From Chaunax sp. Z400 (Eukaryota > Chordata > Actinopteri > Lophiiformes > Chaunacidae), in NCBI GenBank assembly GCA_037577475.1, contig JBAGJB010000227.1, positions 50,001 through 114,000 on the forward strand: a stretch of DNA of 64,000 nt, read 5' to 3'. Position numbers and translations under genes: made by a program. Under the pieces are notes generated by a model. That model worked only from the letters and a program-made list of their open reading frames with translations. It did not search any database and had not been told where the DNA came from. This document shows, piece after piece, positions 1-12,045 of the stretch (within the stretch, counting starts at the first letter, position 1; each line of letters opens with the position of its first letter).

Positions 1-3000
1 GTGCGTGTGTGTGTTTTTTACTCCAGCTGTGTGTGCGTGTGTGATTTTTACTCCAGCTGTGTGTGCGTGTGTGTGTGTTTTACTCCAGCTGTGTGCGCGT
101 GTGTGTTTTACTCCAGCTGTGTGCGCGTGTGTGTGTTTTTTTACTCCAGCTGTGTGCGTGTGTGTGTTTTTTACTCCAGCTGTGTGCGTGTCTGTGTTTT
201 TTACTCCAGCTGTGTGCGTGTGTGTGTTTTTTTACTCCAGCTGTGTGCGTGTGTGTGTTTTTTACTCCAGCTGTGTGCGTGTGTGTGTTTTTCACTCCAG
301 CTGTGTGCGTGTGTGTGTTTTTTACTCCAGCTGTGTGTGCGTGTGCGTGTGTGTGTTTTTTACTCCAGCTGTGTGTGCGTGTGTGTGTTTTTTACCCCAG
401 CTCTGTGTGCGTGTGTGTGTTTTTTACTCCAGCTTTGTGTGCGTGTGCGTGTGTGTGTTTTTTACTCCAGCTGTGTGTGCGTGTGCGTGTGTGTGTTTTT
501 TACCCCAGCTCTGTGTGCGTGTGCGTGTGTGTGTTTTTTACTCCAGCTGTGTGTGCGTGTGTGTTTTTTACTCCAGCTGTGTGTGTGTGTTTTTTACTCC
601 AGCTGTAGGTGCGTGTGTGATTTATACTCCAGCTGTGTGCGTGTGTGTGATTTTTACTCCAGCTGTGTGCGTGTGCGTGTGTGTGTTTTTTACTCCAGCT
701 GTGTGCGTGTGTGTGTTTTTTTACTCCAGCTGTGTGCGTGTGTGTGTTTTTTACTCCAGCTGTGTGCGTGTGTGTGTTTTTTACTCCAGCTGTGTGCGTT
801 TGTGTGTTTTTTACTCCAGCTGTGTGTGCGTGTGCGTGTGTGTGTTTTTTACTCCAGCTGTGTGTGCGTGTGTGTGTTTTTTACTCCAGCTTTGTGTGCG
901 TGTGTGTGTTTTTTACTCCAGCTGTGTGTGCGTGTGTGTGTTTTTTACTCCAGCTGTGTGTGCTTGTGCGTGTGTGTGTTTTTTACCCCAGCTCTGTGTG
1001 CGTGTGTGTGTTTTTTACTCCAGCTGTGTGTGCGTGTGCGTGTGTGTTTTTTACTCCAGCTGTGTATGTGTGCGCGTGTGTGTGTTTTTTACTCCAGCTG
1101 TAGGTGCGTGTGTGATTTATACTCCAGCTGTGTGCGTGTGCGTGTGTGTGATTTTTACTCCAGCTGTGTGCGTGTGTGTGTGATTTTTACTCCAGCTGTG
1201 TGTGTGTGTGTGTGTTTTTTACTCCAGCTGTGTGCGTGTGCGCGTGTGTGTGATTTTTACTCCAGCTGTGTGTGCGTGTGTTTTTTTACTCCAGCTGTGT
1301 GCGTGTGTGTGTTTTTTACTCTAGCTGTGTGCGTGTGCGTGTGTGTGTTTTTTACTCCAGCTGTGTGCGTGTGTGTGTGTTTTTTACTCCAGCTGTGTGT
1401 GCGTGTGGGTGTGTGTGTTTTTTACTACAGCTGTGTGTGTGTTTTTTACTCCAGCTGTGTGTGCATGTGTGTTTTTTACTCCAGCCGTGTGCGCGTGTAT
1501 GTGTTTTTTACTCCAGCTGTGTGTGCGTGTGTGTGTGTTTTCTACTCCAGCTATGTGTGCATGTGTGTTTTTTACTCCAGCCGTGTGCGCGTGTATGTGT
1601 TTTTTACTCCAGCTGTGTGTGCGTGTGTGTGTGTTTTCTACTCCAGCTATGTGTGCATGTGTGTTTTTTACTCCAGCCGTGTGCGCGTGTGTGTGTGTTT
1701 TCTACTCCAGCTATGTGTGCATGTGTGTTTTTTACTCCAGCCGTGTGCGCGTGTATGTGTTTTTTACTCCAGCTGTGTGTGCGTGTGTGTGTTTTTTACT
1801 CCAGCTGTGTGCGTGTGCGTGTTTGTGTGTCTTTTACTCCAGCTGTGTGTGCGCGTGTGTTTGTGTTTTTTACTCCAGCTGTGTGTGCGTGTGTGATTTT
1901 TACTCCAGCTGTGTGCGCGTGTGTGTGATTTTTACTCCAGCTGTGTGTGCGTGTGTGTGTGTGTTTTACTCCAGCTGTGTGTGCGCGTGTGTGTGTGTTT
2001 TTTACTCCAGCTGTGTGTGCGCGTGTGTGTGATTTTTACTCCAGCTGTGTGTGCGCGTGTGTGTGTGTTTTTTACTCCAGCTGTGTGTGCGCGTGTGTGT
2101 GATTTTTACTCCAGCTGTGTGTGCGTGTGTTTTTTACTCCAGCTGTGTGTGCGCGTGTGTGTGATTTTTACTCCAGCTGTGTGTGCGTGTGGGTGTGTGT
2201 GTTTTTTACTCCAGCTGTGTGTGTGTTTTTTACTCCAGCTGTGTGTGCGTGTGTGTGTTTTTTACTCCAGCTGTGTGTGCGTGTGTGTGTTTGTTACTCC
2301 AGCTGTGTGTGCGTGTGCGTGTCTGTGTTTACTACTCCAGCTTTGTGTGCTTGTGCGTGTGTTTTTTACTCCAGCTTTGTGTGCGTGTGCGTGTGTGTTT
2401 TTTACTCCAGCTGTGTGTGCGTGTGTGTGTTTTTTACTCCAGCTGTGTGTGTGTGTGCGTGTGTGTGTTTTTTACTCCAGCTGTGTGTGCGTGTGCGTGT
2501 GTGTGTGTTTTTTACTCCAGCTGTGTGTGCGTGTGTGATTTTTACTCCAGCTGTGTGTGCGTGTGTGTGTTTTTTACTCCAGCTGTGTGTGCGTGTGCGT
2601 GTGTGTGTGTTTTTTACTCCAGCTGTGTGTGCGTGTGCGTGTGTGTGTTTTTTACTCCAGCTGTGTGTGCGCGTGTGTGTGTGTTTTCTACTCCAGCTAT
2701 GTGTGCATGTGTGTTTTTTACTCCAGCTGTGTGCGCGTGTGTGTGTTTTTTACTCCAGCTGTGTGTGCGTGTGTGTGTTTTTTACTCCAGCTGTGTGCGC
2801 GTGTGTGTGTGTTTTTTACTCCAGCTGTGTGCGTGTGCGTGTGTGTCTGTCTTTTACTCCAGCTATGTGTGCGCGTGTTTGTGTTTTTTACTCCAGCTGT
2901 GTGTGCGTGTGTGATTTTTACTCCAGCTGTGTGTGCGCGTGTGTGTGTGTTTTACTCCAGCTGTGTGTGCGCGTGTGTGTGATTTTTACTCCAGCTGTGT

Positions 3001-6000
3001 GTGCGCGTGTGTGTGTTTTTTACTCCAGCTGTGTGTGCGCGTGTGTGTGATTTTTACTCCAGCTGTGTGTGCGCGTGTGTGTGTTTTTTACTCCAGCTGT
3101 GTGTGCGCGTGTGTGTGTGTTTTACTCCAGCTGTGTGTGCGCGTGTGTGTGTGTTTTTTACTCCAGCTGTGTGTGCGCGTGTGTGTGATTTTTACTCCAG
3201 CTGTGTGTGCGCGTGTGTGTGTTTTTTACTCCAGCTGTGTGTGCGCGTGTGTGTGATTTTTACTCCAGCTGTGTGTGCGTGTGTTTTTTACTCCAGCTGT
3301 GTGTGCGTGTGGGTGTGTGTGTTTTTTACTCCAGCTGTGTGCGCGTGTGTGTGTTTTTTACTCCAGCTGTGTGTGCGTGTGTGTGTTTTTTACTCCAGCT
3401 GTGTGCGCGTGTGTGTGTGTTTTTTACTCCAGCTGTGTGCGTGTGCGTGTTTGTGTGTCTTTTACTCCAGCTGTGTGTGCGTGTGTGTTTGTGTTTTTTA
3501 CTCCAGCTGTGTGTGCGTGTGTGATTTTTACTCCAGCTGTGTGTGCGTGTGTGTGTTTTTTACTCCAGCTGTGTGTGCGTGTGCGTGTGTGTGTGTTTTT
3601 TACTCCAGCTGTGTGTGCGTGTGCGTGTGTGTGTTTTTTACTCCAGCTGTGTGTGCGCGTGTGTGTGTGTTTTCTACTCCAGCTATGTGTGCATGTGTGT
3701 TTTTTACTCCAGCTGTGTGCGCGTGTGTGTGTTTTTTACTCCAGCTGTGTGTGCGTGTGTGTGTTTTTTACTCCAGCTGTGTGCGCGTGTGTGTGTGTTT
3801 TTTACTCCAGCTGTGTGAGTGTGCGTGTGTGTCTGTCTTTTACTCCAGCTATGTGTGCGCGTGTGTTTGTGATTTTTACTCCAGCTGTGTGCGCGTGTGT
3901 GTGATTTTTACTCCAGCTGTGTGTGCGCGTGTGTGTGATTTTTACTCCAGCTGTGTGTGCGCGTGTGTGTGATTTTTACTCCAGCTGTGTGTGCGCGTGT
4001 GTGTGATTTTTACTCCAGCTGTGTGTGCGCGTGTGTGTGTTTTTTACTCCAGCTGTGTGTGCGCGTGTGTGTGATTTTTACTCCAGCTGTGTGTGCGTGT
4101 GGGTGTGTGTGTTTTTTACTCCAGCTGTGTGTGTGTTTTTTACTCCAGCTGTGTGTGCGTGTGTGTGTTTTTTACTCCAGCTGTGTGTGCGTGTGTGTGT
4201 TTGTTACTCCAGCTGTGTGTGCGTGTGCGTGTCTGTGTTTACTACTCCAGCTGTGTGCGTGTGTGTGTTTTTTACTCCAGCTTCTTGTGCGTGTGCGTGT
4301 GTGTGTTTTTTACTCCAGCTGTGTGTGCGTGTGCGTGTGCGTGTTTTTTACTCCAGCTGTTTGTGCGTGTGTGATTTTTACTCCAGCTGTGTGTGCGTGT
4401 GTGTGTGTTTTTTACTCCAGCTGTGTGTGCGTGTGTGTGTTTGTTACTCCAGCTGTGTGTGCGTGTGCGTGTCTGTGTTTACTACTCCAGCTGTGTGTGC
4501 TTGTGCGTGTGTTTTTTACTCCAGCTTTGTGTGCGTGTGCGTGTGTGTGTTTTTTACTCCAGCTGTGTGTGCGTGTGTGTGTTTTTTACTCCAGCTGTGT
4601 GTGCGTGTGCGTGTGTGTGTGTTTTTTACTCCAGCTGTGTGTGCGTGTGTGATTTTTACTCCAGCTGTGTGCGCGCGTGTGTGTTTTTTACTCCAGCTGT
4701 GTGTGCGTGTGTGTTTTTTACTCCAGCTGTGTGTGCTTGTGCGTGTGTTTTTTACTCCAGCTTTGTGTGCGTGTGCGTGTTTTTTACTCCAGCTGTGTGT
4801 GCGTGTGCGTGTGCGTGTGTGTGTTTTTTACTCCAGCTGTGTGTGCGTGTGCGTGTGTGTGTTTTTTACTCCAGCTGTGTGTGCGTGTGCGTGTGTGTGT
4901 GTTTTTTACTCCAGCTGTGTGTGCGTGTGCGTGTGTGTGTTTTTTACTCCAGCTGTGTGCGTGTGCGTGTGTGTGTGTTTTTTACTCCAGCTGTGTGTGC
5001 GTGTGTGTTTTTTACTCCAGCTGTGTGTGTGTTTTTTACTCCAGCTGTGTGTGCGTGTGTGTGTGTGTTTTTTACTCCAGCTGTGTGTGCGTGTGTGTTT
5101 TTTACTCCAGCTGTGTGTGTGTTTTTTACTCCAGTTGTGTGTGCGTGTGTGTTCTTTTTCAGCTGTGTGTGCGTGTGTGTTTTTTACTCCAGCTGTGTGT
5201 TTGTGTGCATGTGCGTGTGTGTGTTCTTTACTCCAGGTGTGTGTTTGTGTGCGTGTGTGTGTGTTTTTTACTCCAGCTGTGTGTGCGTGTGCGTGTGTGT
5301 GTGTGTTTTTTACTCCAGCTGTGTGTGCATGTGTGTGTTTTTTACTCCAGCTGTGTGTGCGTGTGTGTGTGTGTTTTTTAGTCCAGCTGTGTGTGCGTGT
5401 GTGTTTTTTACTCCAGCTGTGTGTGCGTGTGCGTGTGTGTGTTTTTTACTCCAGCTGTGTGTGCGCGTGTGTGTGTGTTTTCTACTCCAGCTATGTGTGC
5501 ATGTGTGTTTTTTACTCCAGCTGTGTGCGCGTGTGTGTGTTTTTTACTCCAGCTGTGTGTGCGTGTGTGTGTTTTTTACTCCAGCTGTGTGCGTGTGTGT
5601 GTGTGTTTTTTACTCCAGCTGTGTGTGCGTGTGTGTGTGTGTGTGTGTTTCTTACTCCAGCTGTGTGTGCGCGTGTGTGTGTTTTTTACTCCAGCTGTGT
5701 GTGCGTGTGCGTGTGTGTGTGTGTGTTTTACTCCAGGTGTGTGCGTGTGCGTGTGCGTGTATGTGTTTTTTACTCCAGCTGTGTGTGCGTGTGCGTGTGC
5801 GTGTGTGTGTTTTTTACTCCAGGTGTGTGTGTGTGTGTGTGTTTTTTACTCCAGCTATGTGTGCGTGCGTGTGTTTTTTACTTCAGCTGTGTGTGCGTGT
5901 GTGTGTTTTTTACTCCAGCTGTGTGTGCGTGTGAGTGTGCGTGTTTTTTACTCCAGCTGTGTGTGCGTGTGTGTGTGTTTTTTACTCCAGCTGTGTGTGC

Positions 6001-6026
6001 GTGTGCGTGTGTGTTTTTTACTCCAG

Positions 6027-6058
<32 letters not shown>

Positions 6059-6710
6059 TTTTTACTCCAGCTGTGTGTGCGTGTGTGTGTTTTTTACTCC
6101 AGCTGCGTGTGCGTGTGTGTGTGTTTTTTACTCCAGCTGTGTGTGCGTGTGCGTGTGTGTTTTTTACTCCAGCTGTGTGCGTGTGTGTGTGTGTGTGTCT
6201 GTTTTTTACTCCAGCTGTGTGTGCGTGTGTGTGTTTTTTACTCCAGCTGCGCGTGTGTGTGTGTGTTTTTTACTCCAGCTGCGTGTGCGTGTGTGTGTTT
6301 TTTACTCCAGCTGTGTGTGCGCGTGTGTGTGTGTGTTTTTTACTCCAGCTGTGTGTGCGTGCGCGTGTGTGTTTGTGTTTTTTACTCCAGCTGTGTGTGC
6401 GTGTGTGTGTGTGTGTTTTTTACTCCAGCTGTGTGTGCGTCTGCGTGTGTGTTTTTTACTCCAGCTGTGTGTGCGTGTGTGTGTTTTTTACTCCAGCTGT
6501 ATGTGCGTGTGTGTGTTTTTTACTCCAGCTGTGTGTGTGTGTGTGTGTTTTTTACTCCAGCTATGTGTGCGTGCGTGTGTGTGTGTTTTTTACTCCAGCT
6601 GTGTGTGTGCGTGTGTGTGTGTTTTTTACTCCAGCTGTGTGTGCTTGTGTGTGTGTATTTTTTACTCCAGCTGTGTGTGCGTGCATGTGTGTTTTTTACT
6701 CCAGCTGTTT
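1..6710. repeat. GT-rich minisatellite array A (left part cut off)
   Basis: A tandem array of roughly 30-45 bp units. Each unit has a variable (GT)n/GCGT tract, a T run and the near-invariant core TTTTTTACTCCAGCTGTG. Variants such as GTGATTTTTACTCC, TTTCTACTCCAGCTATG and GTAGGTGCG recur in blocks. The plus strand almost never forms a stop codon, so all three frames stay open and give long Cys/Val/Tyr/Ser translations. I regard these as artefacts: there is no start context, no domain, and the period is not constant. By length I estimate somewhat under 200 units. The array runs off the left edge and ends where CAGTGTGACAATC begins at 6711. The same array occurs at 45549-61039. Confidence 0.95.
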
Positions 6711-7879
6711 CAGTGTGACAATCTGGTCCATCTCTTATCTTGTGTTGCTTGGAAAGTGTGGCATTGTTGGTCTGATCTTTTGGCACATCTGTAAGTTTTA
6801 AAATCAGACATCTAAAAGGGGAAAAAAATGTCTGGGATCAAATATCTCCGGTTTTTGCATGGATTTGGTTTCAATCTTCAAGTGACTTTCAGAAAATCTG
6901 ACAACAAGATAAAGGTTCAAAGGCTCTGAATATCAACATCAAAAGTTTGCTAAATAAATAGCTCAACATGACAGAGGTCTGCTTGGAGAGTTTAAAGACA
7001 TGACATCAAATCTTTGATTTTTGAAGCATTCTGTCCTCAAGAAAAACTGAAACTCATACATCCAAAAGTCACTTGTGGTAATTTTATCACCAAATATTCT
7101 GACTCCGAGTCATAATTTGTATTTGCTAATTTTATGTGTTGTTCTGTCTCCCTGAATGGGGGAGGCGCTGTCACTTTGTTCTGTGCTCTTTAGGAGTTGC
7201 AGGTGGAGGCTGCTGATTGGACAGGAGACTGATGGCAAAGCCTTTAAAAAGGCACCTGTGGCTCCTCTTCTCCTCTTTCAAACTGACCAGGCTGCTGTGT
7301 GATGATGACCTTTTTTTGTTGGGTAAGTATTTATTATGATTGTTTTTTTCTGGTTTTTCTTTAATCAACTAAACAAGTGTATAAAAAATATGTTCAATGC
7401 TGATCTGTTGACGTTCAACTACCTTTTAAATACAAAGAAATATCAGCATAAAGCTCTTGGTTGAAGAGTCAGGTGTTTTATTTGTTTTCACTGTAGTCTG
7501 TCCTTCATTAGAAAGAAACCGTGTAAAAATAAAATCTCCTAATGTTGCATTAATCGATGATTTATTGTCTCGCCAATTAAACCATCTGACTCACGTGTCA
7601 GGGAGAGACTCAAAAAAATGAATCATGGCCTAGTTTAATATTAAGTAATTATATCTATTTGATTTTATGTAAATAATCATATTTTGAAAATGTATGCATT
7701 CAAATGACATAGAATCAGCATGAATCTGTTAATTATGAAAACAATTCAATTTAATTAGTTAGAAAATATTAAAAAGGTTTAAATATGTTTTGCTATAGAA
7801 CAAGCATGATTCAATTGGTTAAAATTTATGAGATTGGTTTGCATATCATTTTCAGGAAATTAGATCGTTTTACAGGGGA
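6711..7879. other. Non-coding flank upstream of the SAMD3-like gene
   Basis: No convincing coding region. Around 7171-7335 lies a piece of an interspersed repeat seen again at 24634-24720, sharing CAGGCTGCTGTGTGATGATG and a donor-like GGGTAAGTATT. The subsegment GGCTGCTGATTGGACAGGAG near 7208 also occurs at 12719 and 25640. This piece contains an inverted CCAAT box (ATTGG) and a TTTAAAAAG TATA-like string, so it may be an old promoter or LTR-like fragment. The rest, 7336-7870, is AT-rich with nothing recognisable. Confidence 0.5.
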
Positions 7880-7881
7880 AA

Positions 7882-8039
7882 TGACGTCACAGGTCTGACT
7901 GACTCAACAATTTTGAACCTTTACCTGTTGGCCTGCATCAGACCAGAGAGTGTTAAATTTAGTCCGGATTCACCCAGTCTTCAATTTAACCCGCATGGTG
8001 CTATTTATATCAGCTAAGCGCTCTTTGTTTTTACGTCAC
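7882..8039 (+). promoter_or_regulatory. Putative CRE-containing promoter of the SAMD3-like gene
   Basis: A perfect palindromic CRE, TGACGTCA, lies at 7882-7889. A half-site, TACGTCAC, is at 8032-8039. A TATTTATA TATA-like string sits near 8002. Together these lie 100-260 bp upstream of the first predicted exon. The duplicate carries the same CRE at 62213-62220. The transcription start is inferred, not seen. Confidence 0.5.
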
Positions 8040-8139
8040 GCTATTAAAACGAGTCAGTATTTTGAAAACGCGTCGGACTTCAGCCATTGACGACAACAAC
8101 TGCGCGGTTCATTTTGAAGTAACGTCGAAGGAGCCGTGG

Positions 8140-8990
8140 ATGGCGGGTTGTTCCACCGTATTTGGCTTTGGCGGACTCGGATTCTCTGACCTGCTGTGTT
8201 ACAAGAGGTTGTTCAGAATCGGAGCTACCGTAAGTAATTAATCACAATGTATTTGTAAGTTTTTACAAGTAAAATCCTACATTTCAAATTGTTTGAGCAG
8301 AATTATGAAATATAAAATAAATGTACTTCCACCTTAGTAGGCCTTGGTTTAGTTAAATTAGCTTTTAAGTAACTGGATTGTACATATTAAAATTTAATTT
8401 TTATTGTATTGAAGTGTTTTTTCATTGTGCTATTGATCATTAAGCTTAGGATCCAGGTAGGCCTACTGCTTCCCAACATGGCAGGTAACAGAATCTGATG
8501 GGTTACAACATTGAAAACGTTTTTAAAAAAGAGTAGAGGGTGATTTTGGTAATACAATGTGTTTAATGCATGTTGTTTTTGTCTTTCTACAGATTCAGAA
8601 TTCTTTGAAGCATAACATTACGCTGATTTTGGACATCGTCTATGCAGGGGGAACCTCTTGGATTTTGTAAGTATGTAGGCTAAAAAGGCACTGAGCATGA
8701 TAATACATAGAAAGTTAAATACATCAGATGACTAAGGATGAAACATATTTTGAATCAACAGTACAAGCATTAACATGAGCAACATTAGCATGTCTACTGC
8801 ATACTTAAAAAACATATTTGCATTGTTTGACCTAGGGTTTGATATGTTTTTGCAGGTAGTGTGCTGTAAATCATATTTGGTTTTTTGTTTTTTTTAAAGG
8901 AGATTGCTTGTGTTTTGTTTTTCTATCCGTATGTTCTTCTCCACAACTGATAAATTCCTCTTTTCCTTTGTTCACAGATGCTGTATGTAA
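8140..8990 (+). CDS. Upstream ORF (58 aa) overlapping the SAMD3-like start
   Basis: An ATG at 8140 (context CCGTGGATGGCG, a good Kozak match) opens a 30-codon exon to 8229. It is joined in phase to exon 2 (8593-8666) and stops at TAA 8988-8990 in exon 3. It reads through exon 2 in a different frame from the main ORF and overlaps its ATG at 8642. The product starts MAGCSTVFGFGGLGF and resembles nothing I know. It could be a regulatory uORF, or the remnant of the original N-terminus displaced by a frameshift. An identical arrangement lies at 62471 in the duplicate. Confidence 0.4.
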
Positions 8991-10767
8991 ATGTGGCAGT
9001 GGCATCTCAAGTGTGTGGCATCACAGTATCTTCCAGGTATGAGCTGCTAAAAACATTTCAGGCTGAAGCATATCCTCTATGGCCGCAATAGCCGGTATCC
9101 ATGCATATATGTAGATTGTCCATGTACATTTTCAAGTTGGAAAACCCTTTTAAGGCACATATGATACAACTGCTCAATGCTGTGATTAATGTATTTTTTT
9201 CTTTTCAGAATGAAGACCTACACACCAAACGAGGCTGTGTCCTGAGGAGCTCAGGTGTCCACCTTAATGAAGACATGGAGACACTGGTCAAGGAATACGT
9301 GGTGAGTGTTTGGCAACCTACTGTCTTAATTTTGTATATGTGTTGTGGATATATTTTCATTGATAGTTTTGTTACTTTCCTCAAAGGCACCCCAGTCTAG
9401 CTTTGCCTATGTGCATGAAGTGTGTACTAAAAGACTGAACTATGCAGCTATCAGTGTGGAGCATTATTGATCTTATAAACCAAACGAGAAGCTTCTCACA
9501 TGTAAATGACTCTGGAAAATATGAAGCAATTGGTAATACAAAGTGTACATTTTGGAGTAAAAATAGGGAGTAAGGAGTAAAATATGAACTATTAGAGTAA
9601 AATTTGATATATACAAGATAATACTCCGAGTCAATTCATATTCACCAAATTTGGATTAAATAACAGGCTTCCTTTTTCATAATTATATTGTATCACACGA
9701 TAACTCAAACTATTTCATGTATCATTTTCAGATTTTATACCCTCATAGACCTTAGTGCGAGGAAGAACTGGGTTGATTTAGGGAAAGGTTGGTTCCATAT
9801 TTCTGACACTTGGGAGAGTTTTATCTCAGAAATATAGGGGCCTTAATTTCTCAACCGTTCCTCTGATTTTGTCCAAATTTGGTGCAATTTGAGGAGGTCT
9901 ATCTTGTATTTATTTGTATATGTTTAATTTTAGTCTAATAGTTCATATTTTACTCACTAGGAGGAGCTTTTTTTAATGAAAAACACTGTTTTTCAGACAT
10001 AACTTCACATTTAATTTTAGGAGTTCAATCAGGGGAATTGCTTGTACAATGGAGGGGGATTGGCTTTCGGGGATATACCCTTGCTGTCTGGATAACAGCG
10101 TAGGCCTAGTTTACCAAAGTAAACACTAACATCTGACTGTGGGGGAGTATTTAACTTTTTGAAGGATCACAATGTATGCAGTTTTTGTTGGCTTGCAGGT
10201 TTACTAAAGTACTCTTGGTGGCAAACTTTATAGGCAGCAATGGTAAGTTGAGGTCATTGCAAACTGGTTTGACAGAAATGAAAGGCCAGTTATTGGGTCT
10301 TCCTGACTGTTTTGTGTGGTTTTGAAATCGTGGCGTTATTTTGCATTTGAATGGTTCAACATATTTGTAAGTTTGTGAAACAGTGTGCCTTAAATTCTGA
10401 ATATCCCAATGTGATCAGCAGCTCATTGTTCTCTTTGTTTGTCCTCCAGGACAGTGAACCCAGAGAGGCTGAGGCGCTGATTCCTGAGACAACGATGGGC
10501 ATACATGTTATTCGGGTGGAGGGCGCTAGTCCTGAAGACAAACCTGCAGATGTAGGTGTTGTGCTTGAAGGCACTGAAGTTCTGCAGAACCTTCAGAGTG
10601 TCACCCATGGATGTGTGATGCTCTTTGGACTCATTTATGCACTGAACTTAAGCTATCCAAAGGACCTGAAGTGCCTTTTCGAAGTGTTTCAGAAAGTCCT
10701 CACGGAACTGGACACGACCAAGCTTTCACCAAAAGTCCAAGCACTGAAAATTAAGATGCTCCGGTAA
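8642..10767 (+). CDS. SAMD3-like family protein, C-terminal part only (4 coding exons, 164 aa)
   Basis: Hand-built model: 8642-8666, 8978-9036, 9209-9301, 10450-10767 (495 nt), all with AG/GT borders and matching phases. The 164-aa product starts MQGEPLGFYAVC. The last two exons match, from memory, the C-terminal third of the large teleost 'sterile alpha motif domain-containing protein 3-like' family: an LNEDMETLVKEY block, TTMGIHVIRVEG, a VGVVLEGTEVL block, then YALNLSYPKDLK and LSPKVQALK. The SAM and middle regions of that family are absent, and no function is established for this C-terminal domain. The N-terminal C-K-C...H-H stretch from exon 3 resembles a degenerate zinc finger, but only weakly. 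The start ATG is the first one in frame, since stops precede it in exon 2. An untranslated first exon ends at 8229. This may be a truncated gene copy or an expressed pseudogene. Confidence 0.65.
9302..10449 (+). other. Intron 4 of the SAMD3-like gene
   Basis: A 1.15-kb interval between the donor GTGAGT at 9302 and the acceptor TCCTCCAG at 10449. AT-rich, no ORF or repeat of note. The duplicated copy is followed here only as far as the window edge. Confidence 0.6.
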
Positions 10768-11498
10768 TGGAGTTTTCCCTCTGTGGTTGACTTGTTGTAA
10801 GTACTTGTTCACTTAGTTTCCAACAAAAGTAGTTATTGTTACAGGCCTAGATGGCCTGTTTGGTCAACACTGTTTTGTCTGTGAGGTGTTTCAGTTAACA
10901 GAGTGATGGTTATTCAACCTTGCTTGCAGTTCTTGAAAGAGTTTACAGTACACTAGAAGTCAAAATGTGTGGTGGTGAATAAGAGTTTTTTAAGTAAGTA
11001 TAATACACCTTGTTTAGCTTTAGGTACTGTGTTGTTGTATTCCCACAATGTTAATTAAGGTTTTATTCTAAGTCACATGACCGCACGATCCAGAAGTTAA
11101 GGTAAGCGTAACGTGTCAGATGAAAACAACAAATGAAATGTTTGTGTTTTAAATCTGTTCTATTCTTTAAATGCAGTATTAGAAAAGGCGCACCCAGGGA
11201 TGCATCATTTTATGTGTCCTTTGTAAACACTTCTGTTGTGTTGTGGTTTTGCAGCACATTTTCTAAATGCTGTGCATGTGTTGTCAAATTGATGTCTTCT
11301 TAATTTTCTTGTGTTTTGTCTATTTGCATGTGGTTTCTTAAGTTGCAGCTCGTTTGCCCTTGTGCGCCACTGTAGTATTGACTGATCCAAAACCAAAAAA
11401 GATGGCACTCTATTTTTATATGTATATTTTGCGATACATGTTTTTATTGGGATTTGAAGACATTTCATATTATGAGTTTTGCACTGGAGTTCACAACA

Positions 11499-11504
11499 AA
11501 TAAA
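11499..11504 (+). terminator. Candidate polyadenylation signal of the SAMD3-like gene
   Basis: AATAAA 732 bp after the stop codon, followed by a GT-rich stretch (TTTATTGGTGGTCTGACTG). This would give a 3' UTR of about 0.75 kb. No earlier AATAAA was noticed after 10767. Confidence 0.5.
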
Positions 11505-11569
11505 CTGTGAAACAAGTTTATTGGTGGTCTGACTGTTCTTGTATGTATTTTAATAACAGATTGTAAATG

Positions 11570-12045
11570 TATGGTGAACAGAAAAAATATATAATTTTTA
11601 AAAAAATATATAATTAAAACAAAAAATTAAATTGGGTTTATTTAAAAAAAGTATATAAATAGAATGCATTTAGAATAAATTCAGTTTATTGCATAAACAT
11701 AGTTATTAAGTATTTTAAAGACATTAAACGTATTCATTCTGATTAATAAGCATATTTGTATTGAATTGAAACAAATTGCATTTATTGAATAAAAATACAT
11801 AAAGCTGTTTATTATGTATTTAAAACACATAAAGTTTATTCGAACTATTACATAAATCTCACTTTTACTTATTTCATTCATGTTTTAGTGACAAATATGA
11901 ATCGCATAAAGTTTATTAGTTTATTTATGTTGAAATTATGTAATTGAAATTCATGGAAAATTTACATGTAATTAAAATACATAAATCTTAAGAATTAGGC
12001 TTAGATATTTCTGTGAGTGAGGTGACTTTTTGCCGTTCATTACGC
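11570..12045. other. AT-rich non-coding stretch
   Basis: Very AT-rich, with recurring short motifs such as AAAGTTTATT and ACATAAA on a loose periodic scale. No gene or recognisable element. Confidence 0.6.

Larger units (their letters stand above)
6711..9670. repeat. First copy of a ~54.3-kb-spaced segmental duplication
   Basis: This stretch matches 61040-64000 almost base for base at an offset of 54329-54331. By eye it differs at only about ten sites, for example a G-run length near 7877, GCATGGTGC versus GCATGATGC near 7996, and one substitution near 8400. The copy is cut by the right window edge, so the true duplicated segment is longer. The flanking minisatellites (arrays A and B) belong to the same duplicated unit. 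Confidence 0.95.

Noticed and set aside
56..6718. Many long Cys/Val-rich ORFs (up to 897 codons) in array A as secreted Cys-rich proteins
   Set aside because: All three plus frames are open over the same repeat because the unit lacks stop codons. Unit length is irregular, so no frame is preferred, and there is no promoter, signal peptide or splice structure.
7230..7330. A box C/D snoRNA (TGATGATGA string)
   Set aside because: No matching D box with a terminal stem at a suitable distance; the segment is part of an interspersed repeat.
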